Origin: Streptomyces hygroscopicus
GTDB taxonomy: Bacteria > Actinomycetota > Actinomycetes > Streptomycetales > Streptomycetaceae
Direction: 5' to 3'
NCBI RefSeq assembly: GCF_026168105.1
Contig: NZ_LBMW01000005.1
Location: forward strand, 186,001 to 250,000
Length of the DNA: 64,000 nt
The position numbers were made by a program, and so were the translations under genes. Under the pieces are notes generated by a model. The model made no database searches, was not told the origin of the DNA, and saw only the letters and a list, made by a program, of their open reading frames with translations. Shown piece by piece: positions 35,218 through 43,688 of the stretch; within the stretch, counting starts at the first letter, position 1; the number at the start of each line of letters is the position of its first letter.

Positions 35218-36711
35218 GTGAGCACCGAGAACGAGGGCACTGCGGTACCCCCGGCCCCGTCTGCACCTCCCGTGCCGGTGGACGCTCCCGCTTCCGCGTC
35301 GGGCGTGACCCCCGAAGGACACGCGTCGCCCGCGGGGACGCCTGGTGCGTCCGCGGGGACGCCTGGTCCCGACGCGGGCAGCGCTCCGCCGGCGGGGAAC
35401 GCGCCGGGCGCTCCGCAGCCGGAGCCGTCGACCGCCCAGCTCCCGCCCGTGCCGCCGGGGCACGGGGCCGCTCCCTCGGCGTCCGAGGCGGGCTGGCCGC
35501 CGCCTCCTCCGGCCACCCCGGGGTACGCGGGCGGCGGCGGAGCGGGCGACGTCTGGGGCGCCTCCTACCAGGCGCAGGCGCCCAAGCCGAGGAACGGCCG
35601 CGGCGGACTGGTGGCCGCGGTCCTGGTGGCCGCGCTGGTCGCGGGCGGCATCGGCGGAGGCCTGGGCTACCAGCTGGCCAAGAGCGACGACTCCAGCGGT
35701 TCGACCACCGTCTCCGCCGCCACCACCGGAGGCGACGTCAAGCGCGCCACCGGCTCGATCGCGAACGTGGCCGCCAGGGCGCTGCCGAGCACCGTCACCA
35801 TCGAGTCCGAGAGCTCCAACGGCCAGGGCGGTACCGGCACGGGCTTCGTCTTCGACACCCAGGGCCACATCATCACCAACAACCACGTGGTCGCGGACGC
35901 CGTCAACGGCGGCAAGCTCACGGCGACCTTCCCCGACGGCAAGAAGTACGACGCGGAGATCATCGGGCACGCGCAGGGCTATGACGTCGCCGTCATCAAG
36001 CTCAAGAACGCCCCGTCCGACCTCAAGCCGCTCGCCCTCGGCGACTCGGACAAGGTCGTGGTCGGCGACGAGACGATTGCGATCGGCGCGCCCTTCGGCC
36101 TGTCGAACACGGTGACCGCAGGCATCATCAGCGCCAAGAACCGCCCGGTGGCCTCCAGCGACGGCAGCTCCAGCAACAAGGCGTCGTACATGAACGCCCT
36201 GCAGACGGACGCCTCGATCAACCCGGGCAACTCCGGCGGCCCCCTCCTGGACGGACAGGGCGCCGTCATCGGGATCAACTCGGCGATCCAGTCCACGGGC
36301 AGCAGCGGTCTGGGCAGCAGCGGCCAGTCCGGTTCGATCGGTCTGGGCTTCGCGATCCCGATCAACCAGGCGAAGTACGTCGCCCAGCAGCTGATCAAAA
36401 CGGGTAAGCCCGTCTACGCGAAGATCGGTGCCTCCGTCTCGCTGGAGGAGAGCACCAGCGGCGCGAAGATCACCGACCAGGGCGCGGGCGGCTCCGCCGC
36501 GGTGGAGTCGGGCGGTCCCGCGGACCAGGCGGGTCTGAAGCCGGGTGACGTGATCACGAAGCTCGACGACACGGTGATCGACAGCGGCCCGACCCTGATC
36601 GGCGAGATCTGGACCCATAAGCCGGGTGACAAGGTCACGGTCACCTACCAGCGGGACGGCAGTTCCCACACCGTCGACCTCACCCTGGGCGCTCGCGTCG
36701 GCGACAACTGA
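35218..36711 (+). CDS. Membrane-anchored HtrA-like serine protease with PDZ domain
   Basis: The start GTG at 35218 follows GAGGAGAAGAGCT and gives 497 residues. Residues 1-120 are a Pro/Ala/Gly-rich cytoplasmic segment with a repeated GTPG pattern; one helix follows (GGLVAAVLVAALVAGGIGGG). The trypsin-like domain has TNNHVVADA (His), GYDVAVIKL (Asp) and NPGNSGGPLL (Ser), and the last 100 residues form a PDZ domain (GPADQAGLKPGDVITKLDD). It should degrade or refold damaged proteins outside the membrane. It stands alone, and a lower-G+C stretch near 35010-35110 may be its promoter. Confidence 0.94.
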   Translation: MSTENEGTAVPPAPSAPPVPVDAPASASGVTPEGHASPAGTPGASAGTPGPDAGSAPPAGNAPGAPQPEPSTAQLPPVPPGHGAAPSASEAGWPPPPPATPGYAGGGGAGDVWGASYQAQAPKPRNGRGGLVAAVLVAALVAGGIGGGLGYQLAKSDDSSGSTTVSAATTGGDVKRATGSIANVAARALPSTVTIESESSNGQGGTGTGFVFDTQGHIITNNHVVADAVNGGKLTATFPDGKKYDAEIIGHAQGYDVAVIKLKNAPSDLKPLALGDSDKVVVGDETIAIGAPFGLSNTVTAGIISAKNRPVASSDGSSSNKASYMNALQTDASINPGNSGGPLLDGQGAVIGINSAIQSTGSSGLGSSGQSGSIGLGFAIPINQAKYVAQQLIKTGKPVYAKIGASVSLEESTSGAKITDQGAGGSAAVESGGPADQAGLKPGDVITKLDDTVIDSGPTLIGEIWTHKPGDKVTVTYQRDGSSHTVDLTLGARVGDN

Positions 36712-36987
36712 GCCCGAGGGGCCGCGCCGGGCAGCGTGATCCATGGTGACCCACGCGCGCGCCTGCCAACCCGTTGCTCTTGCCCCGCGCCGCCGATCAC
36801 GGTGGACGCGGGGTGGGTTGCCCGCCGACCGACGCGACGTGAACCCGAATTACCTGGCGCAGGCCGCCTGATCAGCCCTCTGCCAGCAAGGCGACGATGC
36901 CGCCGCCGGGTTGGGAGACGACGAGGGAGAACGACGCGTCCGCGTACCCGCTGGGCGTTGACGGAGTCAAGCTCAAGGTCGAGCACT

Positions 36988-37101
36988 TGCCCCGGCGACC
37001 TTGACGCACCGCCGGTCTGGCTGTGGTCCTCCGCCACCGGCGCCATCCCGGCCGACGCCGACTTCGTCTGGTCGTGCTACCTGCGCAGATTCGACTGGAG
37101 C
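36988..37101 (+). pseudogene. Transposase fragment
   Basis: In one frame a block of about 38 residues reads CPGDLDAPPVWLWSSATGAI then PADADFVWSCYLRRFD. This matches, from memory, the core of a transposase family common in Streptomyces, where the next residues should be LEHTFRF or similar. Here the match stops after RRFD. No ends or inverted repeats are visible. It is a scrap, not a gene. Confidence 0.6.
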
Positions 37102-37102
37102 C

Positions 37103-37336
37103 GGGGACGGGGCCGAACCGCCCCCGGGCCTGGCCGCGTTGACCACGCGCGAGGTGGAGGTTTTGAAACTGACCGCGCGGGGGCTGTCCAACCTGGAGAT
37201 CGCCGACGGCCTCTACATCAGCGAAGCGGCCGTCAAGACGCACCTGAACCGCACCATGACCAAGCTCGACCTGAACAGCAGGGCGCAGGCCGTCGTCGTC
37301 GCGTACGAAACGGGGCTGGTGACGCCGGGCGGTTGA
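37103..37336 (+). pseudogene. C-terminal fragment of a LuxR/NarL-type response regulator
   Basis: In a second frame, directly after the transposase scrap, about 78 residues read GLAALTTREVEVLKLTARGL, SNLEIADGLYISEAAVKTHL and ending AQAVVVAYETGLVTPGG. That is the complete C-terminal HTH region of NarL-type regulators, but the receiver domain with its phosphorylated Asp is absent. A 110-residue reading from 37001 exists but starts in unrelated sequence. It is probably a remnant left by a rearrangement. Confidence 0.75.
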
Positions 37337-37766
37337 GGCGCGTACGTCCATCGACGCCCAACCGAACGGCAAACGGGATCACTACCGCTCTTCAGGTCAC
37401 CGTGACCTGCGAAAAGAGGTTGTGACACAGCTTCTCGGGGCCGCAACTGGGGACGCGGGAACCGGGGGGCGGATGTGAAGCTGGCGGGGTTGGGGGAGAG
37501 GAGTACCCAGCTCAAGCAAGCAATCGATTCACATGCGGTGATCAGGCCATTGGTGTGCTCATGGCTGTGCTCATGCTGCCTTTCAGGATGCTGCGACGCC
37601 ATGCTGCCCCCGCCGACGGATGCGGATAGATCTGTATCCGAATTGTGAGTGCCCCATTACAAAGGGTGGTTATCCTCCTTTGCGTAGTTGGCGTCCGGTG
37701 AGGCTGGTGCGTGACGAGTTCCACCCACCGGTGGCCGGACATCGGCGAGGAGCTGGGGGGCGCGCC
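37337..37766. other. Intergenic region with one palindrome
   Basis: No gene is supported. CAGGTCAC-C-GTGACCTG at 37393-37409 is a perfect inverted repeat with one central base. The DNA around 37500-37700 is less G+C rich than the window average, which suggests promoter sequence for the next gene or foreign origin. Confidence 0.5.
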
Positions 37767-38360
37767 GTGAGCGGGGTCAGCAGTTGGTGGGGTGGCCTGC
37801 ACGTCACTGTCAAGGGGGCGTACATCGCAGCGGCAGCAGCGATCATTGCTGCGATCATTGGTCTGTGGTCCGGTGCCTTTGGTGGCGAAAGCCATGGCGT
37901 CGGCAGCGCTGGTTCGACCGCTTCGCCTCTTGGTGGCGCGTCCGCTGCTGCGACGCCTACGGCGAGCACGGCGATATGTGGTGAGGGGTCCGGCGACGAA
38001 GTGACCATCGAACCCCGACAGCTGTCCGTCGCTTCGACAGGGACTCTCACGGCGAACGTCGCGTGCCGACTTCAGCCGGGATGGCACCTGCTCTGGATCG
38101 TGCAACTCGACGATGTCGGGACTCCCGACCCGCACCCCAACTACTACCAGCGGGATGACCTGGGGCAGCCCGGTAAGTACACCTATGAGGTCAACTTGTC
38201 GAAGGCGGCGCACGGCTCGGTGAGGAGAATGTACGTCGTCCTCATGGACGGGTCGGCCTATGATCAGATGAGCAAGAACCTCAATCGCGATGGATCCCGC
38301 CCCTCGTTGCCTAACGGTACTCGGCAGGTTTCCAACACGGTGCTGGTCGGTCGCTACTGA
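37767..38360 (+). CDS. Hypothetical single-pass membrane protein
   Basis: From GTG 37767 the product has 197 residues: VSGVSSWWGGLHVTVKG, one helix (AYIAAAAAIIAAIIGLWSGA), a Ser/Ala/Gly/Thr stalk, then an outside domain of about 110 residues with Cys in ICGEGSG and NVACRLQPGWHLLW and the tail SNTVLVGRY. Earlier in-frame starts exist but read poorly. The compact C-terminal domain looks real; the family is not recognised. Codon use is a little less G+C biased than in neighbours, and it sits in a decayed region, so recent acquisition is possible. Confidence 0.65.
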   Translation: MSGVSSWWGGLHVTVKGAYIAAAAAIIAAIIGLWSGAFGGESHGVGSAGSTASPLGGASAAATPTASTAICGEGSGDEVTIEPRQLSVASTGTLTANVACRLQPGWHLLWIVQLDDVGTPDPHPNYYQRDDLGQPGKYTYEVNLSKAAHGSVRRMYVVLMDGSAYDQMSKNLNRDGSRPSLPNGTRQVSNTVLVGRY

Positions 38361-38470
38361 CACCGTGAGCCAGAGCTGAGCGGTAGTGGACCCTGTGTGG
38401 ACCACAGCCTCCGCACGAGGCCCGAGACCGGTACGCTGTACCCGCTCCGCCCCAGGTGGGACGGGGCGAA

Positions 38471-38555
38471 GGTGGGTTGCCCGAGCGGCCTAAGGGAACG
38501 GTCTTGAAAACCGTCGTGGCGCAAGCCACCGTGGGTTCAAATCCCACACCCACCG
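38471..38555 (+). tRNA. tRNA-Ser(TGA)
   Basis: The acceptor GGTGGGT pairs with ACCCACC, then G73. The anticodon arm is ACGGT-CTTGAAA-ACCGT with anticodon TGA at 38505-38507; a class II variable arm (GTGGC-GCAA-GCCAC) and the T arm GTGGG-TTCAAAT-CCCAC are intact. CCA is not encoded. It is normal in every arm, unlike the gene at 13997. Confidence 0.97.
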
Positions 38556-38563
38556 CACGAGTG

Positions 38564-38598
38564 ACGGCCCCTGACCAGGCAAGACTGTCAGGGGCCGT
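38564..38598 (+). terminator. Terminator hairpin after tRNA-Ser(TGA)
   Basis: ACGGCCCCTGAC (38564-38575) pairs perfectly with GTCAGGGGCCGT (38587-38598) around an 11-base loop, followed by TGTGCTGTTG. It begins 9 bases after the tRNA. Confidence 0.8.
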
Positions 38599-38764
38599 TG
38601 TGCTGTTGGGTGCCCGCTCGTCACCGTGGTGCTCCGTGGTCTGCCGCGCCATCGGGCGCGGATGGGACACGGGTAGCTTCTGATCCGTAGCTCTGAGGAG
38701 ATCGCTCAGCGAAGCTCATGTAGGTCGCGCCAGGGCCACGGGAGCCGCTGCCGGACGTTGTCGG

Positions 38765-39230
38765 CTTCTGGGTTGCTGTACTCACTGCTGTACGGCAGGC
38801 GGACAGCTCGGTGATCCGGCCCGCGACGGCATCGTATGCGGTGTGGATCTCTGGGAGCGCTGCCGTCTCGCCTTCCATCATCGTGCCGGCGTAGGCGGCC
38901 TCCAGCACGTACACACCCTCGGGCAAGTCCCCCGGCTGCGCACCTGTCGCCGAGAATGTGGTTCACCCCTGCTCCCTCGGTGAGAGGGGCCAACAGGCTG
39001 TGGAGCACCGAGCGTTGGATCTCCGGTCGGCGCTCCGCGACCTTCAGGTGCGCATGCAGGGCCGAAGCCAGGTTCTCACCGTCCTCGTGGCGCGTGAGCA
39101 GGCAACGCACTTCGTCGATCGGAACGTCCAACTGCCGCAGGGCACGGATCAGCTGCGTTGTCCGGACCTGGTCGCGCCGAAAGCAGCGGTAGCCGCTGTC
39201 ATCGACGGCGATGTGAACGACATGTCTTAA
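38765..39230 (-). pseudogene. MerR-family regulator, truncated and frameshifted
   Basis: One minus-strand frame (about 39227-38958) reads VDDSGYRCFRRDQVRTTQLI, RALRQLDVPIDEVRCLL and PEIQRSVLHSLLAPLTEGAGV, the second half of a MerR HTH and its dimerisation helix. The first HTH half is missing. The match then moves to another frame (FSATGAQPGDLPEGVYVLE onward to SACRTAVSTATQ, about 38957-38765), the start of a GyrI-like effector domain. At least one frameshift near 38957 and an N-terminal deletion break it. It is divergent from the sugar-binding protein gene. Confidence 0.7.
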
Positions 39231-39330
39231 CCATCCTGTTGTCCTTACATCTTGACGTTCCCTGCTGATTCCGCGTTTGCTTCTGTCGCATGGGTTGCCA
39301 TGATGTTCCCTCATTCGGAAGGCACCTGAC

Positions 39331-40467
39331 GTGAGCGCTCCCACCACCTACAGGACCCCCGTGCGTCATATCGCGGTAGCCCTGGCCGCCTCCACGTCGG
39401 CTCTTGCGCTCGCCGCGTGCGGCGTCATCGACAACGTCGGCGGAAGCGGCAGCTCCGCATCCCCGAAGAAGGGCGACGACATCACAGTCGGGCTGCTCCT
39501 GCCCGACAAGGACACGGCGCGCTTCGAGAAGTTCGACCACCCCATCATCAAGCAGGAGGTCGCCTCCCTCACGCAAGGCAAGGGGAAGGTCGTCTACGCC
39601 AACGCCGAGGCGAGCCCGGCCACGCAGAGTCGGCAGTTCCGGCAGATGGTGGACAGGAAGGTCGACATCATTCTGGTGGACGCGGTGGATGCAACGGCCA
39701 TCGCGCCGGATGTGCAGAAGGCCAAGGACGCGGGCATACCGGTCATCGCGTACGACCGGCTCGCGCAGGGTCCGATCGACGCGTACGTCTCCCACGACAA
39801 CGAGCTTGTCGGCGAGGTGCAGGGCCGCTCCATCATCGAGGCGCTCGGCTCGAATGCGTCGAGCAGCAAGATCGTCATGATGAACGGCGACCCCGCGGAC
39901 CCGAACACGGCGAAGTTCAAGGAGGGCGCCCTCGGCGAACTCCAGAACAGGGTCCAGATCGCCAAGGAGTACGACACCGACAAATGGTCGCCGGCGGTCG
40001 CCAAGGCGAATATGAGGAAGGCGATCCAGGCCATCGGCCTCAACAACATCGCCGCCGTCTACTCGGCCAACGACGGCATGGCGGGCGCCGTCATCGACGC
40101 GCTGAAGGAGGCGGGCGCCACCAAGATCCCGCCGGTGACCGGGCAGGACGCGAATCTGGACGCGGTGCAGCGGATCGTCTCGGGCGAGCAGTCCATGACC
40201 GTGTACAAGTCGTTCCTGGACGAGGCCACCAACGCCGCGAGGATGGCGGTGGACAAGGTCCAGGGCCGTGACATCCTGTTCGACGCGCTGACCCGGGACA
40301 CGGTCGACAGCCCGACGAAGAAGAAGATCCCCGCGATGCTCGTCCCGGTGGTTGTCCTCACGAGGGACAACATCAAGGACACGGTGATCGCGGACGGCGT
40401 CTACTCCGTAAAGGACATCTGCACCCCGAAGTTCGAGGCGGACTGCGCGGCAATCGGCCTGAAGTAG
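39331..40467 (+). CDS. Sugar-binding lipoprotein of an ABC importer (XylF/periplasmic-binding type)
   Basis: The 378-residue protein starts at GTG 39331 and has a lipobox (ALALAAC near residue 29). The type I binding-protein fold follows: ITVGLLLPDKDTARFEKFDH, VDIILVDAVDATAIAPDV, IPVIAYDRLAQGPIDAYVSHDN and TGQDANLDAVQRIVSGEQSM, very close to D-xylose-binding XylF. Normally an ATPase and a permease follow, but the next gene is an opposite-strand Prim-Pol gene. It may serve a transporter encoded elsewhere. Confidence 0.92.
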   Translation: MSAPTTYRTPVRHIAVALAASTSALALAACGVIDNVGGSGSSASPKKGDDITVGLLLPDKDTARFEKFDHPIIKQEVASLTQGKGKVVYANAEASPATQSRQFRQMVDRKVDIILVDAVDATAIAPDVQKAKDAGIPVIAYDRLAQGPIDAYVSHDNELVGEVQGRSIIEALGSNASSSKIVMMNGDPADPNTAKFKEGALGELQNRVQIAKEYDTDKWSPAVAKANMRKAIQAIGLNNIAAVYSANDGMAGAVIDALKEAGATKIPPVTGQDANLDAVQRIVSGEQSMTVYKSFLDEATNAARMAVDKVQGRDILFDALTRDTVDSPTKKKIPAMLVPVVVLTRDNIKDTVIADGVYSVKDICTPKFEADCAAIGLK

Positions 40468-40539
40468 CACCCGTCCTCCGCCGCGCGCCAGGGCGCCGCC
40501 GACTTCGAATATGCCGCCTCCCAGGCCACCGTCGGTCCC

Positions 40540-40614
40540 GTCATCCGGGCCTCTGCGCTGTCATCCGGGCCGTCCCTGTCCCGTCATCGCGGCCCTTGCC
40601 CCGTCATCCGGGCC
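40540..40614. repeat. Four copies of TCATCCGGGCC at about 21-base spacing
   Basis: Copies begin at 40540, 40561, 40584 (TCATCGCGGCC) and 40604, spaced 20-23 bases, i.e. about two helical turns. The last two overlap the 3' end of the Prim-Pol gene, whose stop codon is inside the third copy. Confidence 0.6.
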
Positions 40615-41459
40615 GCCGACGCGATCGTCGAGCGGGCCTCGCGTTCCGTGAGGCCGGTGCGGACCGCCGCGTCGACCAGGGCGGCGGCCAGGTCGGGGCC
40701 GATGCCGTTCTCGTACGCCCGGCAGGCGGCCCAGAAGAGGCGGGTGTTGCGCTGGCCCTCGTGTGCGGCCAGGACGAACTGGACCAGGCCCTGGCCGTGT
40801 CGGCCCGTCGAGGAGGGTGTGGGGTGGCGTGTGCGCTGCGGAGGTGCGAGCAGACGCAGCAGGGCGGGTGGGCAGGGCGCGGGCGCCAGTTGGGCGGTGC
40901 CCGGCGCCGTGCTGTACACGCCGTGTTCGGTGCGCGAACCGGGGCCGACCAGATAGCCGCCGGCACCCCGGACGTCGATGCCGGGAGCCAGGCGGCTCGC
41001 CGAGTTCGGCACGACGACGTGCGGCGGGCCGCTCAGCCACAGATGGCGGCCGCCGCTCGGAGTCAGCACGACCACCGTCGCGGGGATGGTGAAGAGGTGG
41101 CGCAGCGCGAGTTCGCGCAGGGCGGCGGAGGAGTCGGTTCCGGACTTGGTGTCGAGGTCGATGCCGATCAGATGGTGGGGGTGCAGTCCGCAGGCGATGC
41201 CGTAGCCGGTGGCCCGGGGCGCGGCGGCGAACAGTTCGCGAATGCGGCGGGGGTCGGTGGAGGCGTCGTACACACCGTGTCCGAAACGGCCGCATTCGCC
41301 GTGGCAGGCGGGCGCCGTCGGATCGGGGTGGTCGTGGTGCGGGGAGCGCAGGGCCGGCAGCTTCGTCTTGGACAGCGGGATCACCGCCAGTCCCCGCTCC
41401 GCGGCGGACAGGGCATGGGCCAGGGTCAGGGTTGTGGCCTGCCGGTCGGTGGTGGCCAT
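40584..41459 (-). CDS. Bifunctional DNA primase/polymerase domain protein
   Basis: The 291-residue protein from MATTDRQATTLTLAHALSAA has the archaeo-eukaryotic Prim-Pol pattern: RGLAVIPLSKTKLPAL, a Cys/His stretch ACHGECGRFGHG, YGIACGLHPHHLIGIDLDTK with the DxD metal pair, and TPSGGRHLWLS. The C-terminal 80 residues (AAHEGQRNTRLFWAACRAYE) form a helical primase-associated module. Such proteins occur in Streptomyces chromosomes and mobile elements. A longer start at 41585 adds a biased leader only. No replication gene is adjacent. Confidence 0.88.
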   Translation of the reverse strand: MATTDRQATTLTLAHALSAAERGLAVIPLSKTKLPALRSPHHDHPDPTAPACHGECGRFGHGVYDASTDPRRIRELFAAAPRATGYGIACGLHPHHLIGIDLDTKSGTDSSAALRELALRHLFTIPATVVVLTPSGGRHLWLSGPPHVVVPNSASRLAPGIDVRGAGGYLVGPGSRTEHGVYSTAPGTAQLAPAPCPPALLRLLAPPQRTRHPTPSSTGRHGQGLVQFVLAAHEGQRNTRLFWAACRAYENGIGPDLAAALVDAAVRTGLTEREARSTIASAARMTGQGPR

Positions 41460-41812
41460 GACTCTATGCTCGTACATTTGTTCGAAGATGGGAAGGGGCT
41501 TTTGATGGGCTCGGCTGAACTGAGGGCTCGACGGGGGACGATCGGGGGCAGCGGTCGGCGGGCTCGACGGGGGACGGGCGCTCAACGCTCCGCTTCCAGG
41601 TGAGGAAGCGTAGTTAAAGGGGTTTATCGACGCATCCTCACGCTTGAGGGCGAATCACGGCTTCCAGGGTGATTCGCCGGGGTTCGGTGGGCAACTCTGA
41701 AGTCGCGACGTCGTGCACTGTCCGAGGCGGTCGGCCAACTGCCTTGGTGCAAGCCCCACTTCACGTACGCCCCGGCCGCGAGGCGGGTGCGTACCGGGTC
41801 TGGAGGAAACAC
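41460..41812. other. Divergent intergenic region with one hairpin
   Basis: GGCGAATCA (41649-41657) pairs with TGATTCGCC (41670-41678) around 12 bases. No gene is credible. The region serves as promoter space for the Prim-Pol gene and the small secreted protein. Confidence 0.5.
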
Positions 41813-42124
41813 ATGGCAAGCATCCGTACCGCTCGCGTCCTGGCCGCCGTAGCGGCCCTGCCCCTGGCGGCCGCCCTCTTCACGGGCGTCGCCTCGGCGG
41901 ACGACGGAGCGTTCGCGGACGACGGATCGAACGCGGCGGCCGCCGGCATCGGCCACAGCGGGGTCGGGCACGACAACAGCGGCAACTCGTCCACCACGCA
42001 ACAGCAGGCGGTCGGCTCGCACGCCTCGAACCAGAGCAACACCGCTCAGGTGAACCGCTCCGCGTTCACGGCCATCGACCAGCGGAGCGAGAACCTGGCC
42101 ATCAACTTCACCAAGCTGTGGTGA
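41813..42124 (+). CDS. Small secreted protein, 103 residues
   Basis: ATG 41813 follows TGGAGGAAAC. A signal peptide (VLAAVAALPLAAALFTGVASA) is cut before DDGAFADDGSNA. The mature part of about 75 residues is rich in Gly, Ser, Asn, Gln and His (GIGHSGVGHDNSGNSSTTQQ, then ASNQSNTAQVN), which resembles the beta-rich repeats of chaplins or other surface-active proteins but lacks the chaplin Cys pair. The function is unknown; a cell-surface or spore-coat role is a guess. Confidence 0.78.
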   Translation: MASIRTARVLAAVAALPLAAALFTGVASADDGAFADDGSNAAAAGIGHSGVGHDNSGNSSTTQQQAVGSHASNQSNTAQVNRSAFTAIDQRSENLAINFTKLW

Positions 42125-42311
42125 GCGATGGGCCGATGCTCCGTCATCGGCCCTGAACCTCCCTGCAGGGTGCGCTTTCCGGGTCATCACACGTCCACGC
42201 GGCGGTACTTCGGTGCCGCCGCGCGGGCGTTTTCGCTCGGCCCCGTGCAAGCGGTCCGGTCGCGTGCACCCCGGCTTCCCGGGATCGTCGCGACCTTGAC
42301 ACCCAGGGCTG

Positions 42312-42328
42312 TCTGACGGACAGTCAGA
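42312..42328. promoter_or_regulatory. Inverted repeat TCTGAC-N5-GTCAGA upstream of the acyl-CoA operon
   Basis: TCTGAC (42312-42317) and GTCAGA (42323-42328) flank GGACA, 17 bases upstream of the ChsH2-like start codon. The size and position fit a TetR- or GntR-type operator overlapping the leader. Confidence 0.45.
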
Positions 42329-42345
42329 AACCCTGAGGGGAAGGG

Positions 42346-43266
42346 ATGACGATGAGCAACGAGGGTGAGGAGGCGTTCGGCGCGCGGCTGAAGGCGTACG
42401 AGGGGCTGTCGGCCGCGGTCACGGGCGTCGGCAAGGACCCGGTCAACGTGCCGATGATCCGGCACTGGTGCGAGGCGATGGGCGACACCCATCCCGCGTA
42501 CACCGGCCCGGACGCGATCGCCCCGCCCACCATGCTCCAGGTCTGGACGATGGGCGGCCTCTCCGGTCGTACGGGCCGCACCGGGGCGTACGACGAACTG
42601 CTGGGACTGCTCGACGAGGCCGGCTGCACCTCGGTCGTCGCCACCGACTGCGAGCAGGAGTATCTGCGCCCGCTGCGGCCCGGGGACGAGGTCACCTTCG
42701 ATGCGGTGATCGAGTCGGTCTCGGACCGGAAGCGGACGAAGCTCGGCACGGGCTATTTCGTGACCACACGCATGGACGTACGCGTGGACGGCGAGCCCGT
42801 GGGGACACACCGGTTCCGGATCCTCAAGTATGCGCCCGCGCGCAGGGAACCCGGCGGGACAAGGCCCCGCCCGGTGGTCAACCGGGACAACGCCGGATTC
42901 TGGGAGGGCGTGGGCCGGCACCGGCTGCTGATCCAGCGATGCGTGGGCTGCGGCACCCTGCGCCTGCCCTGGCTCCCGGGGTGCAACGCGTGCGGCTCGC
43001 CCAAGTGGGACACGGTCGAGGCGAGCGGCGAGGGGACGGTGTACTCGTACGTCGTCATGCACCATCCGCCCTTCCCGGCCTTCGAACCTCCCTATGCGGT
43101 CGGGCTGATCGAGCTGGCCGAGGGCGTGCGGATGGTCAGCAACGTGATCGGCGTGGCGCCCGGCAAGGTGCGCATCGGCATGCCCGTGCGCCTCGCGTTC
43201 GTGCGGTACGACGAGGAGCTCGAGCTCCCGGTGTTCCGGGCCCGCGACGGGGAGGAGACGCGATGA
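42346..43266 (+). CDS. ChsH2-like MaoC plus DUF35 OB-fold protein
   Basis: The 306-residue protein has an N-terminal MaoC-like hotdog domain (about 1-165; WCEAMGDTHPAYTG) and a C-terminal DUF35 domain with the zinc ribbon QRCVGCGTLRLPWLPGCNAC followed by an OB fold. This is the domain layout of ChsH2 in cholesterol side-chain degradation, where the MaoC half pairs with ChsH1 and the DUF35 half binds the aldolase Ltp2. Both partners follow with ATGA overlaps. The start follows GAGGGGAAGGG. Confidence 0.9.
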   Translation: MTMSNEGEEAFGARLKAYEGLSAAVTGVGKDPVNVPMIRHWCEAMGDTHPAYTGPDAIAPPTMLQVWTMGGLSGRTGRTGAYDELLGLLDEAGCTSVVATDCEQEYLRPLRPGDEVTFDAVIESVSDRKRTKLGTGYFVTTRMDVRVDGEPVGTHRFRILKYAPARREPGGTRPRPVVNRDNAGFWEGVGRHRLLIQRCVGCGTLRLPWLPGCNACGSPKWDTVEASGEGTVYSYVVMHHPPFPAFEPPYAVGLIELAEGVRMVSNVIGVAPGKVRIGMPVRLAFVRYDEELELPVFRARDGEETR

Positions 43267-43688
43267 CGGCCGGTGGAGCGGGGGCGGGAGCGGTGCGGGC
43301 GGGGACACGGTTGCCGCCGCTCGAGATCGAGATCACACGCACGCTGATCGTGGCCGGGGCGATCGCCTCCCGCGACTACCAGGACGTGCACCACGACGCG
43401 GAACTGGCCCGCCGGAAGGGCTCCCCCGACATCTTCATGAACATCCTGACCACCAACGGCCTTGTCGGGCGGTACGTCACCGATCACCTCGGCCCGGCCG
43501 CGGTCCTGCGCAAGGTGGCCATCCGGCTGGGCGCGCCGAACCATCCGGGCGACACGATGGTGCTGACCGGAACGGTCGAGTCGGTCGAGGGGGACACGGC
43601 CACGGTCAGGGTGGTCGGGGCGAACGGCATCGGCCTGCACGTCACGGGCACCGTCACCGTCACCGTTCCGGAAGGGGGCGCCGGATGA
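43263..43688 (+). CDS. ChsH1-like MaoC enoyl-CoA hydratase
   Basis: The 141-residue single hotdog domain has the hydratase motif ASRDYQDVHHDAELA (Asp and His five apart) and SPDIFMNILTTNGLVGRYV. In the igr system ChsH1 supplies the catalytic residues and ChsH2 the other half of the active site, adding water to an enoyl-CoA. The ATG overlaps the upstream stop by 4 bases and its end overlaps the thiolase-like gene by 4, so three proteins are made together. Confidence 0.9.
   Translation: MTAGGAGAGAVRAGTRLPPLEIEITRTLIVAGAIASRDYQDVHHDAELARRKGSPDIFMNILTTNGLVGRYVTDHLGPAAVLRKVAIRLGAPNHPGDTMVLTGTVESVEGDTATVRVVGANGIGLHVTGTVTVTVPEGGAG

Noticed and set aside
37001..37336. Intact small LuxR-type regulator
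   Set aside because: The first 33 residues are unrelated frame sequence overlapping a transposase scrap; only the HTH is genuine, so it is called a fragment.
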